From NCBI RefSeq assembly GCF_000485595.1, contig NW_014577594.1, forward strand, positions 116,188 to 158,718: DNA of 42,531 nucleotides, given 5' to 3'. Source of the DNA: Priapulus caudatus. Lineage: Eukaryota > Priapulida > Priapulimorpha > Priapulimorphida > Priapulidae. Shown piece by piece: positions 11,301 to 22,900 of this stretch (its first letter is position 1; each line of letters starts with the position of its first letter). The notes beneath the pieces were generated by a model that made no database searches, had not been told where the DNA came from, and saw nothing but the letters and a program-made list of their open reading frames with translations. The translations under genes were made by a program, and so were the position numbers.

Positions 11301-14300
11301 ATTCTCTGTAGTCTAAGGGAGATTATTACAGTTTAACATCGTGAACCAAAATGCGATGTTCAGTTTCATTCAGATTTATTCCAAGGCTATTAACTGCTGA
11401 TATTTGTATTTCAGCCTGGTGGTAGAGGCACTAAAGGAAGTCGACCCGGATCGACGGTGTTTCCGCATGATAGGTGGCGTTCTTGTCGAGCGACAAGTGA
11501 AAGACGTGTTGCCAGCTGTAGATAATAATAAAACACAGGTGAGAATTCATATCATTTTTAAGTCATTAAATTTTTAAATCATTCAATTTAATCATTAAAT
11601 TTTTAGATCATTTTTAAATCTTTAAATTTTTAGATCATTTTAAAACTTCTCGGTTCGATTCAGTGCGGAGTGACGGAGTCCACGTGTTTAGTTTTGTCTC
11701 CCTCCTCTTGTCGTGCTTTTACCTTTTTTCAAAGTCATAGCAAGTCCATCGCCCAATCTAAGGCTATGGCCAGGTTAGGATTTGAATGTTCCTTAACCAA
11801 TAACTTGCCCCTTGTGTCATAGTGGGAGGAGGCAAGTCAGGCGTTCATTGAAGAAAGGGTATCAGTTTGCCTGACCCGACATTGTGTATACTTCGCTTCC
11901 CCCCTGAAACTCCCAAATATAATACCCCCAAATTGTTATAATAACAGAAGTTGATTCAACTAAAAGACTATTTGCTCATCACTGATGCGTCACTGGTGGC
12001 CAAGTCATTGTGGCGACAATGATTCACAATGTTCAGTGACTCTTTGATGAATAATTTGGTGTTGGATACATTCTACATTGTGTAGTCGTACAAATGTACA
12101 AGTAAAATGATCATCTACTACAAAAAGTTTTTGATAGGCCCCTGAGATTATAATGAATAGGAAATCTTTGAAGGTTTGCCTTATGCCATATGCCAAACAA
12201 CCTGTTTTCTTAATTTTTCTTACAGTTGACAGAGTTTATAGAAAGATTAACGACTCAGGTAGTTACAAAAGGCAAGGAAATCAATGAGTACAGAGAAAAG
12301 TTCAACATAAAGGTTCGTGGAGAGCAGGAGACCGAGGAGAAGGAGCCTGAGGAAAGCTCTAGCAAGACTGCAACACAAAGTGTTCTCGTTGGGAAACAGA
12401 GCCAAGAATGATATCACTAATCTAACTACCCTCCCCACGCAGATGACTCGGTTTAGAACTTACCCGTTGCCATCCACTCACTAGCAGAACAAAAAGCACC
12501 GGTTGGTTTGCTGTGCAGGGTAGAGTACCGGTAGCATTTATTGACTTTGTTGGTTTTTGAGGCACTTGCTGTTTTATTTTATATCTTTTGTATATTACAG
12601 CCACTACAAGTATGTCTTTAGTTACATGTTGAAGTTAGAAGTGATGTAATTTCGTACAGAAGTCACAAGGAATCATAGGAATGTTACAACATAGCTAATG
12701 ATTTCTCACTGTCAATAATCATCTAAATTAAAAGTTACTTTGACATTGTTCAATTAAAATGGCAGAAGCAATGCTTTGCATATGTAAAAACAGAAAGTAT
12801 GTTTCTAATGTGTCATTTATTGTGTTGTTTCAATACATAAATGCATTCAGTGACTAACCTTAACCTAACTATATAATAGCATTTTATACTATCAGATCTG
12901 GCAGAGCAAAGATTGCTATTACATTTGATCGCAGACTATTCTAGTGTGCTAGTTTTTGTTGATGTTTAGATATGTCGTCGTGATATATGCTGCATTGTTT
13001 AAAAAGTTTAAAAAACATAAATAACTGATGTGTGCGTAAACACTTGATGTGAACATGTGAATAAGACGTGTCTTGAAAATTTAACCACAGCTATTTCTTT
13101 GTTTGTGTATATTTGTTAAAAATGTAAACATGACAAGCCTGCAGTTGAAAAAAAACAGATGCCTGTAGCTAAGGTAGGCTCTGATTTGACTAGTAAGAAG
13201 CATTTGTAGAATCAAAGTCCATTTGCCTTAACGTATGTGTTGTGAAGATCGTTTTGACAATTTAAATGGGAAGATTATGAAAACCATCACAGTGGTTTAG
13301 CATGACATGTTTGAAAAGAAAAATCAAGCCATAACGGTTAGTTGTGGAACGTTGGCAAACGTCTATAAATTCATAGTTGCATTCTTTGAAAAGAGACGCA
13401 GTGAACAGCTAGAAGCATCTCACAGTAACTTTGTGAGAGTGCTCATAGAACACAGCGAGCTTTCACTCAATTATTTTGAAATATGAATTAGACTCTGAGG
13501 AAGCTTTTAGATTCTGCCATCAATAAGAAAGAATAATAATTGAAGGCCGGTGGACAACAGTCAAGTAGCAATAACTTGCTTACCACAAATTAATTCATCC
13601 TCTACTAGTACAATGGTAGCTGCATAGAGGACTCCGAAAATTTGTCACAGATAATAAACGTCAGTTTGCTACTCTAAAGAGAAAAGAGGAGGAAGCAGGG
13701 GATGAGAAACATAGAAAGCGGAGGATGAGAGAGAAATAACGCTGTGGTGAATTGAAGCGAAGAAGAGTATGAGAGAATGGTAGGCAGGGGGAGGAGGAGC
13801 GAGAGAATCGGGGGAGAATGAAGGAGGAGGTGGAGGATGAGATTGGAGGGGGAGAAACCGATAAGAAGGGGCTGTAGCGGAGGAGATAGAAGAGAAGGTG
13901 GAAAAGAAGGGAGCTGATAAAGGACGGTAGGAAAAGAGAAGGGTGGAGAAGGAAGGAAGTGGTAACGGAGGGGGAAGGCTGGGGAATAATTAAGGTACAG
14001 GAGGAGGGAGGGGAGAGGGTGAATGAGAAAAGGATGAAGGAGGGAGAAAGTAGTAGTATATACCGTCTCTTGCTACAATCGTCGTATCAGCGACCAAAAT
14101 CCTATAGGTTCTTGAGAAGCTGCTAGCAGCTGCTTCTGATCGCTTGCTTCACATGGAAAGGAAGAGCATATCTCGGATGCAGTCGAAAATCAACTTCACA
14201 GGTCTCATCGTCTAGAGATCTCCGTTCCTTGGAAGAAGCCAAGAAGTCTACCTGCCAGCTCGTCAGGCAGAGCGTGGAGTTCCCCCATCGACAACAAAGG

Positions 14301-17300
14301 GCATGCTACGTCTTACGTGAAACACCTACAGGACAATCAAGGAGAAATCCGAGTGCCAGGATCCACATAATCTACCAGAGCACTCCCGGACCTGCTCCGC
14401 CTCCAAGGTTGGAATGCGCCTCCAGCATCGGAGAGAGGAAAAACCTGCGTATGCTGCCTCTAGTCGCAAGGAGCCTCCACCGTATGTTACAAGGTCTGCC
14501 GTGTATAAAGCAAACCAAGATATGCAGACCAGCCTAAAACTTTCGCGTTTTGGGTCTGCATTGCAAGCTTAGTATGAGTGTAGGCGAAAAATGCTGCTCA
14601 TTGGCTTGACAGAGTCACAACGCCGTGACTCTATGTTATATAGATCAAGGCACGACAGGTTACTAGCCTTTCAATTCAAGCTTCATGGCAGTTATAGATT
14701 TGCCAGTTTACATTAGTGCCCGGGTTTTCGGACTTATATATTCTACTCTTAGCCCACTTAGTAAGACGTTGCCTAATGAATAACAAACACCAAGTTAGAT
14801 GAGGCTTGTTTGGTTTTCAACAGATTCAAATTCAATTATGATGCTCAAAATGAGTGAGACCACATTTAGTGAAAAGTTAACAGTTTGTTTATTCGCGAAG
14901 TATATATGTGAATTCAATAGACAGATTGCAATACAGTCTCGCCATTCATTCTTCAAAACTCAGTGGACTGTCTATCAATCTTTAAAGAAAAGGGAGATGT
15001 GATGTTGCCGTACACTACTTGCAGTGTCAGCCCCTCTATGAACTAATAACATATGAACGCATGAAAAGTGCGCGCAAATCATCCAGGCGCTAATAAAGGA
15101 TGCGTTTGTCACAAGTCAGTGTCTTTGTTGTCACTACCACTCGTTATATCTTGACCAGAAGACCGGACTCGACTACAACACTGGTAATTTCACGCCTCCT
15201 TCTTCACCTTTCTCCACAATCTCTCCATCTTGCTTTCACTTTAACGCTTTCATATAGTTCTCTTTACCCCCAACCTCCTGCTCGTTCTCCTCTTTGACAT
15301 CTTTCAACATCAAACTATCTCGCCATCTCTCTTTACTCCATCGTTCACTCGCGAGCTCCACCTCCCTCTCCTCCTCCCTCCTTCCCTCACACCTTCTCGA
15401 GAGCCAGGCCCCCCACCCCCCACATTACGCAACTTTGCTCCTCCCTCCGTCATCTTCCTTTTTCTCTCCTAATTCTCCCACATCCTCCCGACATGTGGCT
15501 GCATCATGCCATGCTTCTCCTTCTTATCTACCCTTCTCTCCTTTATCGTCTTAACACTGCTTAGTTAGAGGTAGGTAGGTGATTCATCGTCTTCTTTCAT
15601 GCTGAGCGGATTCTTGTCTCTTAGTGATGCTTGTTTTGCGATTCGCACTCTGCCACATCAGGAGATTTTCGCCAGCATGCATTAATGCTTGGCTGATTAT
15701 TTTCCACCATTGTTGTTTTATCTTTATTGATAATTTTTTCAGGGGGAGTTATCATGTTTGAATGATCTCTGTGGCATGGTGGTTCTCTAGTTGAAAATGC
15801 ACCATGGGTGTTGCGTTTCGAGAAGAACGAGACGTTTTATGATGCCACGTTTATGATGCGATTACTTCTCATCACCAGGTATGTATTGTATATACCAGGT
15901 ATTTTTGTGATTTTTATGAGTCACTATAGTGTGAAGAAACGACAAAAGCATTGAGTATGCGTGGGTAGTTTTGTAATGTGTTTTTAGTAATTTTCAATTA
16001 TTGTTGTACTGAAATTGCNNNNNNNNNNNNNNNNNNNNNNNNNGCTAGTGGTACCGAGCTTTACTATTTTGGACCAATTATCCAGTGGCCCAGTATTCAT
16101 GTGGCCAGTTTGTTCCTGAACCCGTGTTATAGTTCCTAGGAGCAACCACTCTCGCAACTTCAAAGCCTTCACATCACCAAATTTGTAATTAAGGATATTT
16201 CCGATATCCAACACCCAGGTCTGCTTCTACATTCATTTAGCTTCTCCTCTTCCAATCTATATAACTTTTCCTCGACTTTACCTATCTCCTACTTATCTTC
16301 AGTGCTTACCCTCTCCACCTTTTATCTCTACAATTTCTCCATCTTGTCTGTTCAGTTCCCCACATTCATTAATTCTCCCCCTCCTCCACCTTTTCCCCAC
16401 TCTCTTCCTGACCACATTGCCTCACCCGAATTGTGCTAACCATAATGTATCACAAGTGAGAAAAAAAAGTCGCAGCATATATTTCGTTCGTTGTTTTCAA
16501 TTAGTGTACCGTGAAAGATTTGTCGGGTGTACATGTGGATTGTCGATGCAATTCATCCAGTATTGTTTTTAGCGGGCCGGATAATTTTGCAGGGCGATGG
16601 ATGGGGAGTGGTGGTGGAGGAAAGCGTCCGCCGCTCGCTGTGGACGACGCTGATCGATACCCCTCCTATGAATAGCCTGGCCCCATCCCTGTACCCTGGC
16701 CGCCCGTCCCGTTGTTTGTTATTTTATCAACTGCTGCTTGATGTTTCACTGTATACTATGTTTACGGATCCGACGCATTCAGGTCTGTGTATAAGGTTTA
16801 CATGTCTACAATAATAGAATTAAGGATCTACGTATCCTAAACCTCGCACATTGAATTCGTTCATCGAACTGCGGTGTTGATATTCCCGTTAAAACTCGGA
16901 CCAACAAACGTCTGCGAACTCTATCTGAGAATATGACCAATCAAGTTAGCTGAACAGTATCTGTTCCTCTAATTTGCGTTTCGTCGTTGAAACAAAGACA
17001 AACACGAACGCCGCCGCCCACAACCGGCTGTCCGTCGCAAGAATCAGCTTGTGCGGCCGTGCTGCGTGCGCTATTGCTTGGCCCAGTAGAGAGAGTCTAC
17101 GCGCTCGACGCTCTCTCTCCGCTCCTCTCATTTGATCTCTTCCTCTCCTCCCTATCTCTCCCCCTCTCCTCTAGTCTGTCGTCTCTCTCCTATCGCTCCT
17201 CTCTCTCTCTCTTCTCACCTTCCTCGTCTGTCTCTATCTCTCTTTCATCTCTCTCGATCTCTCTCTTTTCTGCTCTCTCTCTCTACTTCTCTTCTCTCTC

Positions 17301-17579
17301 TCTCTCTCTCTCTCCTCTCTCTCGCTCTCTCTCTCTCTCTGTCTCTCTTCTCTCTGTCGTAGATGTCTCTCGTCTCTCTGTGTGTACGTGGCTCTCTCGT
17401 CCTTCTGTGTCGTACGTGATCTACTGGTCTCTTCTGTGTGTCTTGCCTGTGCTGTGATGTGGTGTGTGTGTCTCTCTCTCTCTCTCTTCTCTCATCTCTC
17501 TCCTCTCTCTCTCTCTCGCTCTTCTCTCTCGCTCTCTCTCTCTTCTACTCTCCTCTCTCCTCTCTCTCTCTCTCCTCGT

Positions 17580-17613
<34 letters not shown>

Positions 17614-17908
17614 GGTTCTCTCTCTCACACTCTCTCTCTCTCCTCTCGGGCTTTCTCTCTCTCTCTCTCTCCTCCTTCTCTCTCTCTCTATATATATCAT
17701 ACTATCACCATCTCTATCTTCTCTCTCTCCTCTCTCTTCACTCTCTCTCTCTCTTCTCTTCTCTCTCTCCTCTCTCTCTCTCATCTCCTCTCTCCTCTCT
17801 AAACACACACACACACGCCGCGCGCAACTCTCTGTTCTTCGCGATTCTGGTAGTCCTCTCTCGTCGTCACACACCCAACACAACCACGCACACGCTCTCT
17901 CTCGTCTC

Positions 17909-17946
<38 letters not shown>

Positions 17947-18396
17947 TCTTCTCCTCTCTCCTCTGCTCTCGCTCTCTCTCTAATCCTCTTCTCTCTCCTC
18001 TCTCTCTCTCTCTGCTCTCTCTCATCTCCTCTCTCTCTCCATCTGTTCTTCCGTAATACTATCTCTAGCTCTATTCTCTGTCTTCTCCTAGTACTTTCAC
18101 TGTGCGTCAATCTTAGTTGGCCAGTATAGAGTTCTAGCTATCGAGCTCTCTCGTCCCCCTCTCTCTTGAAGTCTCATATCTCCCCCCTGGCTCCCATCAT
18201 CCTCCCTTTTCCCCTGACCTGTCTTCTGTCTGTCTCATCTCCTCTCTCTCTCTCGCTCCTCTCTCTCTCTCTCCTCTCTCTTCCTCTCTCTTCTCTATCC
18301 TCCCTCTCGTCCTCTCTCTCTCATCGATTTCTGTTGTCGCCCGTCCTTCTGCTCTGCTCTCTCGATTGTTTTGGACACCAGCGCGTCTCTTCTTTA

Positions 18397-18430
<34 letters not shown>

Positions 18431-18547
18431 TCTCCTCTCTTCTCTCTCGATCGCTTGCGTCTTCTCTCTCTCTGCTCTCTCATCTCTCTCTCTCTCTCTC
18501 ATCCGCTCTCTCTCTCTCTCTACTCTCCTCTCTCTCCTTCTTTCTCG

Positions 18548-18596
<49 letters not shown>

Positions 18597-18771
18597 GCTG
18601 TCTCTCTGCTGATCTCTCTGTGTGTACGTGTCATCTGTCTCTCGTCTGTGTACGCTGTCTTGTCTCTCTGCGCTGTCTCTGGCTGTGTGTGTGTTTCTCT
18701 TCTCTCTCTCTGCTCTCTCTCTCTCTCTACTCTCTCTCTGTCTCTCCTCTCTCTCTCTCTCTCTCTCTCTT

Positions 18772-18810
<39 letters not shown>

Positions 18811-19651
18811 ACCCCTCGATCTGCTTTCCTCCCTTTCTGATTGTTCTGTCTATATCCGTTTTCTGTTTCTCTCGTATTATCTCTAGCTCTTTCTCATTCC
18901 TTCTCTTCTCTCTCGTTTAATCTGCCCGACGGCCGTCCGTTTTCTCTCTTCTCTCGTCTCTGACGCTCTCTCTCTTCTCCTCTCTCTCTATATCGACTCT
19001 TGCGCTCACCTCCGTCTCTCTCTCTCTCTTATCTGATCTGTATCACACGCTTCGCGCGCACAACAGACGGACGGACACGCACGCACGGCACGCACTCACG
19101 TACGTACACACACACACGCACCGCACGCCCACACAAACCACACCGTTTAATAAATAAATGAACATAAAAAACGCACATCTCCCGACCACATATTTGTAGC
19201 TGACGAACGTGACCGAATGTATATATAACTTCTCTGACGTCTGCGTCTCTCGCGCCTCTCCTCGGGTAGAGATTCCCGATATATCTATTCTCGCTATGGA
19301 ATAATACTTCCCAGTAAACGGCACCAACTGTGCGAAAACTCTATCTTGTAGAGAAATTATGCACCCAATCCAAGTTAGACCTGAACCTATTGTCTTACTT
19401 TGCGTATTCGTGTTCTGAAAACAAAAGACAACACGACGCGCTGCCCAACCCCGACTTGTCCCGCTCGCAGAATCAGCTGTGCTGTGCCGGCCGGTCTGCT
19501 GCCGTGCGATCTTGTTGGCCAGTATATTTAACGAGTCTAGCTCTCAGCATGCTCTCTCTCCCCTCTCTCTGAATCTTTCTTTCTCCCTCATCTCCTTTCC
19601 CTCTCCCTCTGTTGTCGTGTCTCTCTCGTTATCGCTCCCCTCATCTTCTCT

Positions 19652-19687
<36 letters not shown>

Positions 19688-19759
19688 TCTCCCTCTTTCC
19701 TTTCCTCTCTCTCTCTCTCTCGCGCTCTCTCTTCTCTACTCGCTCTCTCTCTCTCTTTT

Positions 19760-19792
<33 letters not shown>

Positions 19793-19876
19793 TCTTCTTT
19801 CTCTTGTGTGTACGCTGGCAATGTCCTGTCCTCTGGCATGTCTTTGTGTGCGGTACTCTGTGTGTGTTCTCTCTTC

Positions 19877-19915
<39 letters not shown>

Positions 19916-22900
19916 CTCTCTTCACCTTCGCTCTCTCGCTTTCTCTCTCTCTACTCTTTTCTGTCTCTTCACACGCTCGCGCCGCACACATCAGACGGCA
20001 CGACACGCCAACGCGACGCACCGCCACACAAACACACCAGTCTTAAACTATAGTAAATAAAAAAATAAAAAACCGCCACTATTCCCAGACCCCTATTTTG
20101 TAGGTGAAACGCTCGCATATTGTGCCGAATACGATACTGAAACCGGTGACAGCACCTCCTGTTATATATAAACTCTCTGCGCTCTGCGTCTTCGCGCCTT
20201 CCTCGAGGTAAGGTTCCTATATCATCTCATATGATACTTCCCCGTTACAACTCGCACAACGTGACGCGAACCATCCTATTTAGAATATGACCAATCCAAC
20301 GTTACGTGAACATTATCTGTTCTCTACACCTTTTGAGATATTCGTGCGGGGAAAACAAAGACAAACACGACGCCGCCGCCCCACAACCGTGTCCGTCGCA
20401 GAATCAGACTGTGCTTGCGGTTATTCGTTCGTCAATTGACTTGGCCCAGATATAGAAGCGTTTATCATAGCTCTCAGATCTCTCTTCCCCTCCTCTCATT
20501 GAATTCTTTCCCCTCTTCCTCGTATGCGGGCGTCCTCATCTCTCCCCCTCGATCCTCCGAGCTGCCTCTGATCCTGTCTCTCTTCTCTCTCTCATCCCTA
20601 TCGCTCCCTCTTACTCCTCTCTCTCGCTCTCTCTTCTCTCTCTCTCTTCTCCTCTCTCTCTCTTCTCTCTCTCTCCTGCTCTTCCCTCTTTCTCTCTCGA
20701 GTTGTTGCGAGCATCGTCTCTCCTGCTCTCTCATTGTCTACTCCTGTGTGATTCCTCTGCTCTTCTGTGTGTGCTTGTGTCTCTCTCTCTACTCTTCTCT
20801 CTCTCTCTCTTCTTCTACTCTCTCTCTTCTCTCTTCTTCTTCTCTCTTCTCCTTCTCTCTCTCTCTCCTCTCTGTCCTACACCTCTCTCTCCCTCCCTCG
20901 GATACTAGTCTATCCGTCTCATCTGTTTCTCTCGTAATTCTCTCTAGCTCTTTCTCTGTCCTCTCTCTCTCTTCGCTCGTATTTGTTCTTCTCTCTCTCT
21001 CTACTCTCTCTCTTCTCGTCTCATCGTCTCACTCGCTCGCTCTCTCGCTCTCTCGCTCTAATCTCTCTCTCTCTCTCTCTCTACTCGCTCGCTCTTCTCG
21101 CTCTCTCGCTCTCTCTCTCTCTCTTTTGTCTCTCACACGCTCGCGCGCAAACAGACGGACGGACACCGCGACGCACGTTCGTAACGAGCACACGCAACGC
21201 ACGTACGTACAACCTGCACACGCACGCAGCGTACGTACACGCACGCACCGCACATCGTAGTACACGCCACACACGCACACGCGACGCGCACACAACACAC
21301 CACGGTTTTAAATAAATAAATCGAAAAATAACAAACCGCTCATCCCAGCCCAATTGTAGCGTGAATACCGTGAGCAACTTGCAACAACTCCTCTGCGCTG
21401 TGCGTTCTTTCGCACGTCTCTCATCGCGGTCGCGGAATTTCCCTATCTATCTCTATGTCTAACGACCTACTGGTGACGCTAGATCCAATCATCGTCGCCC
21501 GTCAGGAAATGCTGCCAGTACCATAGTGACGTGTCGAACGGCCGGGCGTGTGCAAAGCGCGCGGCTGCTAATCCAAAAGAAGACCACACACGAAGTCAGC
21601 GCTATGTAGGATACGAACAAGAATTTCTACTGTTCCAACAATAATCAGCTTTGAATTTCCACCAGTAAGGCTAAAACCGTAAATTATATGATTTCTTTCG
21701 CGTATAATTTATGTGTTAATTTATGCTAAGTACCACCATCTCTACTCGTCGTCTCGTAATTGTGGTATCATATAGCGGGGCTATGATTTGGGGACATGTA
21801 CCCTGGGAGCCATATGTACTGGGCAGCTACAACGTGAGAACATTAGTGTCAGCAGGGCTTTGCGTCAATTCACTGCCATCATCAGGACACCCATTTATAG
21901 TAACGTCTTGGAATTGCTGGCACGTGAAGGTACATGTAAGTATTTAGCCGCAGGTCGTTACGGGAGCGGTAAATGCGATTTTCGCTAACCTAGCGATATC
22001 AGGCGTTATCCTTCGTTACTGCTGGACAATCACTGACTTGAAATAAAGTAGAACTATAAAACTTTTGAATGAACAGAATAGTTAACGTTGCGTTACTATA
22101 CAATACTAAAATACAACTAACGCATACATACCTTACTTAAAGAATATCCTATATAGTCGGGGATGATGACAACGCAACGAATGACAAGAACCCATATACA
22201 TTGACAAGATATTAACAGATTCAACACTGCATTTGCGGAATTGCAAGCGATGAACTTGGACAAGACAATATTTCCTTTTATTGAAAAAGCAGAACGATGC
22301 AAACAAACGGCACAAGAATCTAAAGGGTTTCCCTGAGAGGAAGCGATCGGCAGAGCATGCATTACCAATATAGAGAGCAGATACCACATCCTATCATAAT
22401 GTCGGAATGCAAATCATCAAATACATCTTAATGATTTAGCAATATTATAAGTTTACATTGTTAAACCTCACATACAGCACAGTAGCTATAGGTAATATTC
22501 AATGATCTAGATGGTAACAACTGCCAGATTATACAATTATTTACGTGACTCTTATATCTTATAATTATCTACTTAATTTCCAGTGTATCTTCGGATGTCA
22601 TGGCGCTTTACAGCATCAACAGAGTCAGGACGCTACCTGAGGACAAGTTTGTTGTGTTACATTTTAGTGATCCAGTAAGTTTTTACAATACCATTGGTTA
22701 TTGAACAACCTGTTATATAGGCGTACGTGATCAGATGATAATATTGACTTCATTGATGTTAATTGTTCATTTATCTGGTGACATGCATGATGTATCACTA
22801 GAAATTCATAATGCATATCTCGTGATCTGTAAATAGTATATTAAAAAAATGTGGACAACCTATTACCTATGGCATTTTAAACTCGAGTGTTATGCTAAAC

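Noticed and set aside
14229-14537. 102-codon frame considered as a retroelement gene
   Set aside because: No protease, reverse transcriptase, integrase or zinc-knuckle motif visible; kept only as part of the putative element.
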